Below, piece after piece: positions 1 through 11,633 of a stretch of 44,121 nt of DNA. The DNA comes from Candidatus Altimarinota bacterium (GTDB lineage Bacteria; Patescibacteriota; Gracilibacteria; BD1-5; UBA6164): positions 45,342-89,462 of the forward strand of contig JAQVFO010000004.1 in NCBI GenBank assembly GCA_028697205.1, written 5' to 3'. Under the pieces are notes generated by a model that worked only from the letters and a program-made list of their open reading frames with translations, did no database searches and was not told where the DNA came from. The translations under genes and the position numbers were made by a program. The stretch's first letter is position 1. Every line of letters begins with the position of its first letter.

Positions 1-311
1 ATATAATCACAAGCAGATCCATTACATTGTTGAGTAGATTTAGGATCAGAAGGGATTTTTTCCATATATGTTAATACATTTATAGTTGCTCAAGTCCAGA
101 ACTGATTACTATGTGGATATTCAGAAGAATCTTGGTAAACTTGTTCTATAGCAGATTGCATAGCTTTAACATCATTAATTCTAACAGCATCTCTTCACTT
201 TTGTATTTGAGCAGTATAGATAGCAGTAGCTCAAACAGCAAGGATTCAAATAATAGTAATTACAACTAGTAATTCTATAAGAGTAAAGGCTTTTTTTGAT
301 AAACTTTCCAT
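1..311 (-). CDS. Type IV pilin / pseudopilin, N-terminal part
   Basis: This is the N-terminal 103 residues of a prepilin; the gene runs off the left edge of the window. The start is the ATG at 311. After a short basic leader comes the class III prepilin motif KKAFTLIELLVVITIIGILA, with cleavage expected just before the F and the usual Glu at mature position 5. The second Gly of this hydrophobic helix, and several others, are TGA, which fixes the genetic code. The remainder (dispersed Gly and polar residues, a Cys near the edge) is typical of a pilin globular domain. The role is assembly into a type IV pilus or pseudopilus in the cytoplasmic membrane. It lies downstream of, and in the same direction as, the WecG-like gene. 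Confidence 0.9.
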
Positions 312-404
312 ATTATTAGTAGTTTTATTGAAATAAAGTAGTATTATTATAATATTTATTAGAGAAATATGAATTTTTTTCTGAAAAATCTCTTGACTAA
401 ATTA

Positions 405-1232
405 TTATTTTATTATTACTTTGTAAATAAAAATAAAGATAGCATTATATAGTCTTTTTAATCTATTTATTTTTTTAGGTCAAGTTATTAGCCTATATAG
501 CCATTCTATTCATAATACTCTCCATATTCTTGGAGCTCTTTTTTGAAATCATATAATATAATCAAAGCTTGATCAAATTCATACTCAGATTTTAATATTT
601 TCACATTTTTCCATAATTTCTATTATAGATTTTTCTTGTTTTTTCATACCAAGTGTTGAAAAAAGCATTTTTGAGTTGCTTTGTTTTATATTTTCAATTA
701 TATTTTCTTTTTGACTTTCATTGTAAATAAAATAATTAAAAATTAAGTTTTTATAAACATTTTTCAATTTTTCAGTAAAGATTTTTTGACTTTCAACTTT
801 TTTTATATCACTTGGATTGTATAAATCTATTATTGTAATTTTAATATTTTCATTGTTTGCAAAAACAAGTAAATCACGAGTTAAATCACTTCAACAAATT
901 TTATCACCATATAAATTATATAAGTATCTTTTTCTAAACACTATATTAAAAATAAAGTATGGTAACAATATTATAGAAATAATAATAGATAATTTTTTAT
1001 TTTTTATGTTGTTTTTAATATTGTTTATCTGATATGCTAAGTATAGACCTATTCAATCAGGAAGTAAATAATCTGCTTTACTCAAGATTTCTTTAAATTC
1101 ATTATCTTCAAGTGTCTTTAATATTATTTCAGGGTTTGGAGTAAAAATAATAGATTTCTTTTCTAGTTTCTTTAAATTAGCGAAAAAGTTAATGTATTTT
1201 AATCTATTTAAATAAATTCCTAAAATGTCCAT
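405..1232 (-). CDS. WecG/TagA/CpsF-family glycosyltransferase
   Basis: A 275-aa protein read from ATG 1232 to TAA with TGA as Gly. It shows the family signatures in order: ADYLLPDGIGLYLA near residue 65, a GSDL segment near residue 130, LGMKKQE near 195, then GVGIGSSFDYI, RAPRIW and EWLYRLITGP at the C-terminus. Family members transfer N-acetylmannosamine or related sugars onto lipid-linked intermediates at the inner membrane face (teichoic acid linkage unit, enterobacterial common antigen, capsule). The length is slightly above the usual 240-260 aa because of a hydrophobic insertion around residues 85-105. The divergent and adjacent GT4 gene suggests a small surface-polysaccharide set. The exact acceptor cannot be told. 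Confidence 0.88.
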
Positions 1233-1249
1233 AAGATTTTTTTGGAAAA

Positions 1250-1453
1250 ATGATAAAAATTATGATACAATTATATAAATTAATTACTAAAAACAAGTTT
1301 ATGTCATTATATAGATATGCATTAAGCTCCACACATTTGCAAGATACTTTAGAATCATTTGAAGATAAAACATTTAAATGATTAACTTTAGATGAAAAAG
1401 TTGTATCAAGTGCAAAATATTATGAATGAGTTATAAATGAGATGGATTTTTAA
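1250..1453 (+). CDS. Small hypothetical protein (67 aa)
   Basis: Short reading frame with two in-frame TGA (Gly) codons, ending in TAA. The start may be the ATG at 1250, which has a GGA a few bases upstream, or the in-frame ATG at 1262. The product begins with a basic/hydrophobic segment and ends in an acidic stretch (GVINEMDF). It matches no family I recognise. It lies divergently from the WecG-like gene and is followed 42 nt later by a clear intrinsic terminator, which supports it being a transcribed single unit. It could be spurious because it is short and has no recognised domain. Confidence 0.45.
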
Positions 1454-1495
1454 AATGTCATTAAATCAAAAGTGTTAAAAGCCTTAACCTTTTTG

Positions 1496-1530
1496 AAACT
1501 ATCCTTTGTGCAAGGATAGTTTTTATTTTG
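1496..1530 (+). terminator. Intrinsic terminator
   Basis: Perfect 11-bp stem AAACTATCCTT / AAGGATAGTTT around a 5-nt loop (TGTGC), followed by a T-rich run. It closes the small gene ending at 1453. Confidence 0.85.
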
Positions 1531-1588
1531 CTTTTTTAAAAAATTATATTATCTTTTATTTATTATTTTTATCTTTTATTTAAAAAAA

Positions 1589-2698
1589 GTGAAAGTTGCT
1601 ATAGTTTGTGATTGGATAAAAGACTTTTGAGGTGCAGAAATGGTTTTATCTCAAATGCTAGAAATATTTCCTGAAGCTGATATTTTTACTTCAGTTTTTT
1701 TTGCTGAATGAAATCCTATTTTTAAATGAAGAAAAATCACAACAAGTTTTATTCAAAATATACCATTTTTAAATAAATCACATAAACTAGCTTTAGTTCT
1801 TAGGCCACTTGCGTTTGAAAGTTTTGATTTATCTGAATATGATATAGTTATATCAAGCTCTAGTGCTGAAAGTAAAGGAATTATAACAAAACCTGAAACA
1901 ATTCATTTTTGTTATTGTCATACACCAACTCGTTATTTCTGGAGTCATTATCATGAATATTTAAATATGATGGAGTTTTGAATTTTAAATTCATTTGCAA
2001 GATTTTTGATGCCAAAAATTATATATAAACTTAGACAATGGGATTTTGTGGCTTCTAAAAGAGTAGATTATTTTATTGCAAATAGTAAAAATACATCTTC
2101 GAGAATTAAAAAATATTATAAATCAGATTCTAAAGTAATTTATCCTTGAATTGATTTAAGCAATTTTAAAGTAGAAAAAAATAAAAAAGATTTTTATTTG
2201 TATGTTGGTAGATGTATTCCATACAAAAAATTTGATTTAATCGTTGATACTTTTAATGCAAATTGAAAAAAAATAGTGTTAGTAACAAATACAGATAATA
2301 AACTTTTTAGAGATCTTAAAACTAAATCAAAAGAAAATATAGAATGGAAATTAAATATAAGTAGGGAAGAAATACTAGATTTATATAGAGAGTCAAAAGC
2401 ATTTTTATTTCCTCCTGAAGAAGATTTTTGAATTGTTCCAATAGAGGCGCAGGCTTGTGGAACTCCTGTTATTGCTTATAAAAAATGATGAGCAGTAGAA
2501 ACAGTAATTGAAGAAAAAACTTGATTATTTTTTGAAGAACAAACTATTGAAGGTTTACAAAAAGCTATAAATAAATTTGAAACTATGATTTTTGATTCTG
2601 AAGAAATAAGGAAAAATGCTGAAAAATTTAGTAAAGATAAATTTAAAAAAGAATTTTTAAATTTTGTTAATGATAAATTAACTTCTAATAAAATCTAA
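1589..2698 (+). CDS. GT4-family glycosyltransferase
   Basis: A 369-aa retaining glycosyltransferase of the GT-B fold. The start is taken as the GTG at 1589, giving VKVAIVCDW with the family's first beta strand and the DFGGAE loop; no ATG fits upstream. C-terminal features are LYVGRCIPYKK (start of the second Rossmann domain, near residue 205) and the E-x7-E nucleotide-sugar motif in PPEEDFGIVPIEAQACGTPV near residues 271-290. It resembles mannosyl or glucosyl transferases that build surface polysaccharides from GDP- or UDP-sugars. Its 3' end overlaps the convergent PHP gene by 21 nt. The substrate is unknown. Confidence 0.9.
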
Positions 2699-3604
2699 AA
2701 CTTTTTTCAATTCTCATAATTGTGTTTTACTATCAATTAATGTGTTTAATTCTCATATACTTCAATGTCTTTTTCAATATTTTCAAATTTTATGACAATC
2801 ACTTCAAAATGTTATAAATAAATCTGAAAATTTTTTTCTTAAAGAATAAATTTCATTAATCCATTCAATAGGTGTAAAAGTATTTATCTCAACTCACTTT
2901 AATCATACATCATAATACATAGGAAAGTCTAATCTAAATTTTTCTATATCTCATTTAAAGGAAAAATGAGGATGTGCTATAGAAAGTATAGCCTTATTTG
3001 CTTTAGCAATTTCTCAACATACTTCAATTGATAATTCTTCATCTCATTTATCTATAAAGCCATAATTACAATAAGCTCATCATTCTTTTAGAAATTCAAC
3101 TATAAATGATTGTTTTATTTTTTCATCATTCCATCAAGAAATTGATTTTACTAAATCAATATTTCAAGGTTTTGATAATATATATGCTCATAAATGTCAG
3201 TTAGTTACAACTTTTCAGTCTTGTCATTCTAAGTATTGTTTATAAAATTCATTTCAATCTAGATTAAATCAGTATGATTTTAATAGATTAATTTGCTCAA
3301 AAACTCTATTATTTCTACTTATTTTTCATTGAGAAACTATATTATCAACATCATCTGTAAAATTTTCAGCATAGCAAGTTATATGTACAGAGTGTTTTGT
3401 TTTTTTATTTCTTGCACTTATTTCAACTCATAAACTTGAGTCAATTCAGTTATTTAAACATAAATCTTTTATTTCTCTATTTATAGTATCATGGTCTGTA
3501 CAGGCAAGGTAAGTTAATCAATTCTCTTTTGCATAATTAACTACTTCCATAGAACTATTTACTCAATCAGACAATTGAGTGTGAAAATGCATATCAAAAC
3601 TCAT
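2678..3604 (-). CDS. PHP-domain metal-dependent phosphoesterase
   Basis: A 308-aa protein with polymerase-and-histidinol-phosphatase (PHP) motifs: DMHFHTQLSDG at residues 4-14, TDHD at 36-39, SIAHPHF in the middle-to-C-terminal part, and GSDCHK near the end. These residues form a trinuclear metal site, so a phosphatase or nuclease-like hydrolase acting on a small phosphorylated molecule is likely (YciV/RNase AM-like group). The ATG at 3604 was chosen. An in-frame TTG at 3661 would add 19 plausible residues (LKIIDYHYALDTLLSNFKH) and cannot be excluded. The stop lies inside the convergent GT4 gene. Confidence 0.85.
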
Positions 3605-3765
3605 ATGTTTAAAGTTAGATAATAAAGTATCTAAAGCATAATGATAATCAATAATCTTCAATTTAAATCATATAAAAATGTAAAATTTATTTACATTTAA
3701 ATAAAATAATATATTATATAAGCGTTGTTATAAGATATTTAAAAGTGTAAAAATAATATACAATT

Positions 3766-4509
3766 ATGATTACAGAAAAGATTTTGGAGAATTTATGATT
3801 ATCAAAAAGAGAGGTAAAAGTATATTTAGCACTTATAGAAAATAGTCCATTAAATATTTCAGATATAAATAAAATAACATGAATACATAGGGTATCAATT
3901 TATCAATCTGTAGATTCAATGTTATCAAAATGATTAATAACAACAGTATTAAAATGAAAAAGAAAGTATTATAAATGAGAATCTCCAGATCATTTAAATA
4001 CACTTTTTAATGAATTTCAAAAACATTTTCAATTTTTAATTCCTCAATTGAAAGAATCATTTCAGATAAAAGAACAAAAACCAATTATAATCCCTTTATA
4101 CTGAAAAAAATGAATTACATTTATTTTTAATGATATAGCAAATACTCTTGATTATAATGATGTTTATTATAGATATAGTTCGAGAAGGTACTTTGACGAA
4201 AAAACACATCTTGATTTAACATATTATAAAGAACACAGAGATAAGAAAAAAATAGGAAGATATGTTATTGCTAGTGAAGATTATTGAAATTATAAAGATA
4301 AAAATCCAGATAGAGAAATAGTAAAAATACCAAAAGATTATGATTTATTTGATGATAATGTTACAAAGATTATTTATTGAAATAAAGTAGCAATAATTGA
4401 TTATAATAGTGAAACAGCTTTTATTATAGAAAGTAGGATATTTTCAAATTTTGAAAAAAAGATTTTTAAATTACTTTATAAACTTTTGAAACCAAAAACT
4501 TTATTTTAA
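3766..4509 (+). CDS. TrmB-like HTH transcriptional regulator
   Basis: A 247-aa protein. The first 75 residues form a winged helix: LGLSKREVKVYLALIENSP, then ISDINKITGIHRVSIYQSVD and LITTVLKGKRKYYKGESP, the typical TrmB/sugar-regulator pattern with a wing that ends in a K/R-Y-Y segment. A linker (residues 80-105) precedes an effector-like domain. In other bacteria these bind promoters and respond to sugars or other small ligands. It is preceded by an AT-rich promoter-like gap and ends convergently, overlapping the pilin-NHL gene by 9 nt. The target is not visible. Confidence 0.75.
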
Positions 4510-6303
4510 ATTTTTCTTTAGAATAAAATCTTTAGTTGAGTTTATATTTTCATCTCCATAACAACTATAATTTTTATAGTAATTAATATAAATGTTTAGT
4601 AAATTATTTACAGCATCAAATTTAATATCATAACTTTTTATAGGAGTAAATAATACTGTATCTGTATATTTATTTTTTGGAATACTCTCAAAGTTCATAG
4701 AAGTTAGTGTTGTACTTGATATATGATTTCATCATTTATTTATTTTAATTTTTTCTCTGTTTAAGAAATCATTAAAATTTAAATTTACTCAAGTTGGGTA
4801 AATTCATGTTGGGTATCATAAAGATCATGTAAGTATTTTCATAGTATTATCATCTTTTGAAAATATATCATTATCTCAAATAGTAAAGTAAGGGAAATAG
4901 TAAGTTTTTTTTACATTAGTTCAATATAGAAAATTTAGTTTTATGTAATAAGTTCAAGTATTTGAAAAACTTGCTCCTGAAATATTATTTATTGTTATTT
5001 GATAATTTGTTCCTTTTAAAAATGTTTTATTTTGATAAGTTGATGTAGTTCAAGTTCAAATCATCGTACAATAAATAGGATTTCAAGATGTTCAAATTAC
5101 ATAACTTGGACTTGAAATACAATTAGATTCACTTACATCTGGTCAATCATATTTTACAAAATAATAAGTTAATTTGTTTGTATTTAATGTTAAAAAATCT
5201 TCATTTTTTAAAGCAGGTGGCATAATAATATCTCATGTACTTGTAGGAGATGTTAGATTAGGATTTGTAGTTCAAGTAGAAAAAATAAAAGAAAACTCAA
5301 GTTTATTTGTATTTGTTATATCTTTTGTAGGAGTAAAGTTTATACTTGCAGAGTTTATAAAATTTCAATCAGAGCTATATTTAATAATCTCTTTCTTTCA
5401 GCTATTTGCTATATACAATGCTTTTATACCATCGTCATAGTAAATTCAAGTTGGTTCATGGAGTCAATCTTCTCGTGAAAGTAATTTATAGATTTTGTTA
5501 TTACTTGTATCTAAATACAAAATTCTATCATTTAACGTATCACTTATAAACAAAAATCAAGTTCATCATATAGTTGAAAAGGATAATCAAGTAGGGGAAT
5601 TTAAAAAAATTCATGTTCAGTAATTTCAGTCTAAGAAATCATTTCAAAATACATCTTTTCAAACTATTTTTTTAAAAGAATTTGGAGATGGAACTTTATT
5701 AAATTCATAAACACTATTTCATAAGGTGTCAGACACATAAGCAATATTTCAAATTCAAAGTGCAATATCAGAAGGTCAAAGTAAAATTCATGTTAAGTTG
5801 TTTATAGTTCAAGAAAATAAATTTGTTGTAATTCATCAATTATTATAATTTGTTCAAGCAAAGATGTCTCATCATAGTCATTCAAAAGGAATAAAACTTT
5901 TTATTGTTATATGTCTTGTATTTTCACTATCACTTCATGAATCACAATAAAATTTATTTAAAACTGTTTCTCATATATAACTAAATCATCATTTATCATA
6001 ATTTTTATCAATTTTTAATAAGACTCAAGAATTAAGGTTTGTAATTTTAAATGATTTATTTGCAAATGATAAAGTTTCATAAATATTTTTAGTAAATTCT
6101 TTTATTTTTACATCATTTTGTAGACTGGATTTTTGATTTGTAATGTTTTTTATTCAATCTTGGACAAATAATGAAACTGATAACATTAAAATCATTGAAA
6201 TAGTTATTCAGACTATCAATTCTATAAAAGAAAAAGCAAAATTTGAGTTTATATTCTGTGAATATTGTTTATGGTTTGATTTTAATTTTAATTTATTTTC
6301 CAT
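4501..6303 (-). CDS. Prepilin-like protein with NHL-type beta-propeller domain
   Basis: A 600-aa protein from ATG 6303. Residues 20-45 are a prepilin-like helix (FAFSFIELIVGITISMILML) with the conserved Glu after FSFI, although the residue before the helix is Asn-Phe rather than a classical Gly-Phe site. Residues about 150-330 contain repeated NHL-like blades: GPSDIALGIGNIAYVSDTLG, then SPTGLSFSTIGGTGFLFISD followed by TLNDRILYLD, and EPTGIYYDDGIKALYIANSG. The C-terminal half is Thr/Ser/Asn/Gly rich with beta character. Known NHL propellers bind proteins or ligands, so this could be a pilus-tip or surface adhesin. It is much longer than ordinary pilins (about 150 aa). Gly is mostly TGA. Confidence 0.75.
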
Positions 6304-6435
6304 ATTGAGATAATAATTACTAATCACTAGCTATTAAAACTAGTTATTGATTTATTTTATTTTTTATTTTTCAATTTGCAATTTGATTATTTATTTGTAA
6401 TATTTTTAAAAATTTAGTATTTAATTTACTTCTTA

Positions 6436-7392
6436 TTGAAAACATTAATTATATGAGTTGGTGCTTTTTGATTTGCAATTTTAAAGCATTTATCAGAGAA
6501 AAATAATAATGATGTATTTTATGCATATGAAAAAAATGATTTAGTTATAAACTATTTAAAAAATTTCAGAAAACATCCTTACTTTTTTGATTGATTTAAA
6601 TTATGAGAAAACATATTGTTTGTAGATAAATTAGAAGAAATATTACCAAATATTGATTTACTTATATTAGCACTTCCATGCCAATTAGTTCCTCCATTTA
6701 TTGAATCTATAAAATGATATTTAAAGCCATGATTAACAATTTTGAATTTAGCTAAATGAATAAATAATAAAACTTTAAATACAATATGAGATGATTTAAA
6801 TAATATATTAACTTGAATTTCATATAATTATGCAGTTTTATCTTGATGAATGATAGCTGAAGATGTAGTAAAATGAAATATAATATGAGCTAGTGTATGA
6901 GTAGAAAGTGAAGCTTTATGAAATATGTTAAAATCTTATTTTGAAACTCCAAAATTTAAAGTGAGTTTATGGCTTTGAAATGTAAAAAATGCAGAATTAG
7001 CATGAGCATTAAAAAATATTTTTGCAATATTTTCATGATATAATGAATGATTTTGATCTTGATCTTCAAGTCTTTGATATTTTTTCTGTCAGTATTATAA
7101 AGAGTTTAAAAAATTATTTATTTTGTTATGATGAAGTGATAGTATCGAATTTGAGAGATTTGCAATTTGATGAGATTTAATAGCAACATGTTTTTGAAAT
7201 TCTAGAAATAGGTATTTTTGAAGATTGATTTGAGAATGAAGAACAACAAAAGAAACTTTGGATATTTTGGCCTCAGAAAAAAAGATGGCAGAATGATATG
7301 AAACTTTAAAATGAGTTTATGAAATAATTAAAGATAGAGATGATTTCTCAATAACAAAAGAATTAGGAAAAAAAATTTTATTTAGTAACTAG
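6436..7392 (+). CDS. gpsA: Glycerol-3-phosphate dehydrogenase [NAD(P)+]
   Basis: A 318-aa GpsA making sn-glycerol 3-phosphate from dihydroxyacetone phosphate for membrane lipids. TTG 6436 is the likely start because the next codons give KTLIIGVGAFGFAILKHLSE, the N-terminal NAD(P)-binding GxGxxG strand-turn-helix. No in-frame ATG precedes it. Further motifs are LPCQ, LAKGI, the catalytic-lysine segment NAELAGALKNIFAI near residues 184-197, and GGDLIATCFGNSRNRYFG, which is the substrate-binding SRN region. Length is normal. It heads a rightward run (Nudix, comM) with a 6-nt gap to the next gene. Confidence 0.92.
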
Positions 7393-7398
7393 AAATAT

Positions 7399-8028
7399 AT
7401 GAATAAAATGTTGAAACAGATACTTGTAATAAAAAATAATATACTTTTTAATAATGCTGAAAGATTTAATGGTTTTTCAAATACTACTTCATATGAGGGT
7501 GTAATTTTAAAAAACTATGAATTTATGGTTAGAGGTGATGCTGAGATAAATTTTTCATATAAACAACCTATTCCTTATGCAGTTATAGTTGAGGAATGAA
7601 CAAATAAAGTATTTGTATATAAAAGATGATGAAGTACTTCAACGGTTTGAGAAACAAGGCTTCATGATAAAATCTCTTTTGGAATTGGTTGACATATAGA
7701 ACCATGTGATGAAAATTGTTCAGATAATATATTAACTTATTCACTTAAAAGGGAAATTGAAGAAGAACTTAATCTTGTTGAATCAGATATTGTTTCTACA
7801 AAATTAGTTGGTTTTATCAATGATGATTCAAATGAAGTATGAAAAGTTCATTTTGGAGTTTTTTATAAAGTTTATGTTAGAAATTCTATAGTATCATTAA
7901 ATGACTGAGAGCTTGCAAATTGAGAGTTTTTAGAAGTAAATGAAATAGAAAAAATGGTTAATTCATGAGATTATGATGTAGAAACTTGGTCACAAATTAT
8001 TTTTGATGAAATAAAGAAAATAGTATAA
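7399..8028 (+). CDS. Nudix hydrolase
   Basis: A 209-aa protein with a Nudix box reading GGHIEPCD...(insertion)...LKREIEEELNL around residues 97-127, which preserves the REIEEE metal-binding helix and the upstream Gly. The first 60 residues form an extra N-terminal region with YEGVILKNYEFMVRGDAE before the Nudix fold begins at IPYAVIVEE. Nudix enzymes cleave nucleoside diphosphate-linked compounds. The arrangement (KRGGSTSTVGETRLHDKISFGIGGH) recalls the phosphoesterase-type Nudix proteins of unassigned substrate. Six nt after gpsA, so probably co-transcribed. Confidence 0.85.
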
Positions 8029-8069
8029 TTTAATATTTGCTAATATCACTATTTAATAACAATTTATTC

Positions 8070-9593
8070 ATGATTTCTCTAATTCATTCAATTGCTGTAA
8101 ACTGATTGTCATCAAATATAATTGAGGTTGAGGTTGATATAAATTCCGGACTTTCAAGTTTCACAATTGTTTGACTTGCAGATCAAGCTGTTCAGGAAAG
8201 TAAAGAAAGAATTAGAAGTGCTTTAAAGTCTAGTTTTGCAAAATTACCAACAACAAGAATTACAGTAAATCTTGCTCCAGCTGATATAAGAAAAGCAGGA
8301 CCAAGTTTTGATTTACCAATAGCTATTTGAATACTAGTTAGTGATGAAGTTATACAAGAAAAGAAATTATTAGATAGTAGTATATTTATTTGAGAATTAG
8401 CTCTTGATTGAAAACTTAGAAAGGTATCAGGTGTACTTCCTGCAACTATCTGAGCAAAAGAAAATGGATTTAAAAGAATATTTATTCCAAAAGAAAATAT
8501 AAAAGAAGCTTCAATTGTAGATTGAATTGAAGTTATTTGAGTTGAAAATTTACTTGAGTTGATAGATATTTTGAATTTTAAAAAAGAATATGAGATAGCT
8601 GAAAAAATAGATATAAAAACATTAAAAAAATCAATTTCTGAAAAATATGATTTTTCATATGTTATAGGTCAGGAATATGCAAAAAGAGCATTAACAGTTG
8701 CAGCAGCAGGTTGACATAATATAATTATGAATTGACCACCATGAAGTGGGAAAACAATGCTAGCTAAAACTCTCAAAACTATACTTCCAGATTTAAACTT
8801 GGAAGAATCAATTGAAATCTCGAAAATATATAGTATCTCAGGACTTTTGACAACAGAAAATCCAATAATAGTTGATAGACCTTTTAGAACTGTTCATCAT
8901 ACAGCAAGTTCCATAAGCATAATAGGGTGAGGTAGAAATGCTAAACCAGGAGAGATAAGTTTAGCACATAAATGAGTTTTGTTTTTTGATGAAGTTTTGG
9001 AATTTCAAAAAACAGTTTTGGAAGTTTTGAGACAACCACTTGAAGATTGAAGTATCACGGTTAATAGAGTAAATTCAACTTACACTTATCCTGCAAAATT
9101 TATGTTTGTATGAGCTATGAATCCATGTCCTTGTGGATTTTTAACAGATCCCAAAAAGGAGTGTATATGTAGTCAAAATGATATATTGAAATACAGAGCA
9201 AGGCTTTCAGGACCTTTAATTGATAGAATAGATATATTTATAGAAGTACCAAAGGTAGAAACTGAAAAGTTTGGAAATGACGCAAAAAAATGAGAAACTT
9301 CTCTTGAAATAAAATCAAAAGTAGAAAAAGCAAGGGATATGCAATTAAAAAGATTTGTTGGGACTAATTATACTTTTAACTCTGAGATGTGAAGTAAGGA
9401 TATAGAGAAGTATTGTATACTTGACAGTGAAACTGAAAAAGTACTTAAACAAGCTGTGAATAGTCTGGATTTATCAGCAAGAAGTTATTATAGAGTATTG
9501 AAGCTTGCTCGTACTATTGCTGATTTAGAATGAAGTGAAAATATTAAAATGAATCATTTACTTGAGGCTTTGGGATTTAGGAAGAAGGATTAA
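8070..9593 (+). CDS. comM: ComM/YifB Mg-chelatase-like AAA+ ATPase
   Basis: A 507-aa full-length ComM. The N-terminal ChlI-like S5-fold domain (VEVDINSGLSSFTIVGLADQ, FAKLPTTRITVNLAPAD) is followed by the AAA+ module: Walker A GPPGSGKT at residues 222-229, Walker B LFFDEVLEF near 310, the arginine-rich RARLSGPLIDRIDIFIEV, and a CPCGF...CIC cysteine cluster. The C-terminal SARSYYRVLKLARTIADLEG is typical. ComM is a hexameric helicase promoting branch migration during natural transformation, which fits the presence of type IV pilin genes. Two Gly of the P-loop region are TGA. Confidence 0.95.
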
Positions 9594-9675
9594 TTTTTTG
9601 TAAATTTTATTGAAGATTATGTAAAATAATCAACAATTTAGTGAAAATATAGAATAAATGTAATATAATATTAAT

Positions 9676-10149
9676 ATGAAACAAAAAATATTCACAATAC
9701 TTGATAGTTTAGGTATAAAGTATGAAAACTATGAACATCAACCTGTACATTCTTGTAATGATGCAAAGTGAGTTTGCATACCATGAAAAAGAGTAAAAAG
9801 TTTACTTATAAGAAATAAAAAGTGAACTAATTTTTATATGGTTGTTTTGTGAGATGATAAGAAACTTGAGACAAATAAAGTAAGAGAAATGTTTGATGAC
9901 TCAAAAATGAGTTTTTTCGAAGAAGATTTGATGGTACAAAAGATTGGTCTTAGGCCAGGAAGTGTAAGTCCTTTTGCTTTAGTAAATAACGAAGAAAAAG
10001 ATATAAAAGTAGTTTTTGATAAAGAATTAAAATGAGTTTTAATTGGGTTTCATCCATTACAAAATGATAATACAGTTGTTTTGAAAATGGATGATGTTGA
10101 AAAGTTTTTGGAGAATTTGTGATTTGAATTTGTATATTGAGACTTGTAA
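9676..10149 (+). CDS. YbaK/ProX-type aminoacyl-tRNA deacylase
   Basis: A 157-aa single-domain protein. It begins KQKIFTILDSLGIKYENYEH and carries the features of the YbaK/prolyl-tRNA editing fold: HSCNDAKG, KSLLIRNKKGTNFYMVVLG, the lysine after the VKSLL strand, LRPGSVSPFALVNN, and VLIGFHPLQNDNTVVLKMDD. The ProX/PrdX-like group hydrolyses Ala-tRNA(Pro) or related mischarged tRNAs in trans. The length matches free-standing deacylases. ProS is encoded about 3.5 kb downstream on the same strand. Confidence 0.85.
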
Positions 10150-10164
10150 TATATTATTTCTGAA

Positions 10165-11493
10165 ATGTCTAATTTCCTAAGAATGAAACAAAAAATATTA
10201 AAAAAATTATATATAGTCCTTGCATATTTTGCTAGGATTTATTTAAAGAAGACAAATCCATTAACTATTTGAATAACTTGAAGTGTAGGAAAAACTAGTT
10301 GTAGAATGATAGTTACTCAAGTACTTAAATCTTTCAGTGAACAATTATCAACTAAATCAACTTTAAATATTTACACCTCACCAAAAAATTTTAATTCAGA
10401 GATCTGATTAATACTTTCTATATTTCAAATTGAAAAATATTCATCATCTTTTATTGGATTAACAAAAGCATCTTTATCTATAATATTTAAAGGTATTTTT
10501 TCTTTCCCAAAATATAAAATTATAGTTTTGGAATATGGGATAGATCATCTTGGTGATATGGATTTTTTACTTTCTATTTGTGTTCCAGATATAGCAATAT
10601 TTACTAAACTTGATAAAGTTCATAGTGCTTACTTTGGTAGTGTAGAAGCTATATGAGATGAAAAATTTAAGCTTATTTTAAGTGCTAAAAAACAAGTTTA
10701 TTTAAACAATTTAGATGAGTATTGTAATAGAAATACTTCAAAAATAAAAGTTCCTAAAAAGTTTTATTTTTGATGAGATATAGAAGTTAAAGATTTAAAA
10801 ATAAAAGAAAATAATTGAAATATTGTAACTAGCTTTTTTTATAATAATCAAGAAATTACAACAAACCTTTTTTGAGAGGAAAATATAAATTATATAGCCT
10901 TATGATTAGATATTGCAAATTATTTAAATGAGAGAAAAGAATCTGTTAATAATAAATTTTTTGAATTAACTCTTCAACCATGAAGATTCACATTATTTTC
11001 TTGAATAAAAAATTCAATACTTATAGATTCTACTTACAATGCTAGTCCTGAAAGTATGAAAAAAATGATTTTAAATACTTTTTCTTTAAGGGAAAATGTA
11101 TTTAAAGATCATAAAATATGATTTATTATTGGTGATATGAGAGAACTTTGAGAAAATTCTGAAAACTCACATAAAGAAATTGCAAAGTATTTAGAAAAAT
11201 CTGATTTTGTTTACACTATATGAAAAGAAACAAAAAACTATTTAATTCCTGAATTGAGTTGAAAAGTTGAAAATCTGAAAAGTTTTATTAAATCAAAAGA
11301 AGCTTGAATCGCTTTAAAAGAGTTTATTTCAGATCAAACAGATGAATACATAATCTTGTTTAAATGAAGTCAAAATACTATTTTTACAGAAGAGGCATTG
11401 AAACAAGTCTTGTTGTATAAAAATGATGAAAGTAAACTTGTTAGACAATCTAATGAATGGAAAGAACTTAAATTATCTTTTGACAAAAAATAA
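10165..11493 (+). CDS. murF: MurF-like UDP-N-acetylmuramoyl-peptide ligase
   Basis: A 442-aa Mur ligase. ATP-binding TGITGSVGKTS spans residues 35-45. The central domain has VLEYGIDHLGDMDFLLSICV, DIAIFTKLDKVHSAYFGS and the EAIGDEKFKLI segment characteristic of MurF. The C-terminal domain has LQPGRF, LIDSTYNASPESM and IGDMRELGENS, ending in FKGSQNTIF. It adds D-Ala-D-Ala to the UDP-MurNAc peptide in peptidoglycan synthesis. The N-terminal substrate-binding domain is short: only about 35 basic/hydrophobic residues precede the P-loop, whereas typical MurF has about 90-100. An intrinsic terminator follows. Confidence 0.85.
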
Positions 11494-11633
11494 TTTAAGT
11501 CTATACTTTAGTTAGATATAAATGTTTTCAAATCAATCTATGAAAAATATCACTTTTACATCAACTTGGTCTACAAAAACTAAATAACAGTTTTTGTAAG
11601 CTAATTTGTATGTAAACCATCAATAAATTCAGA

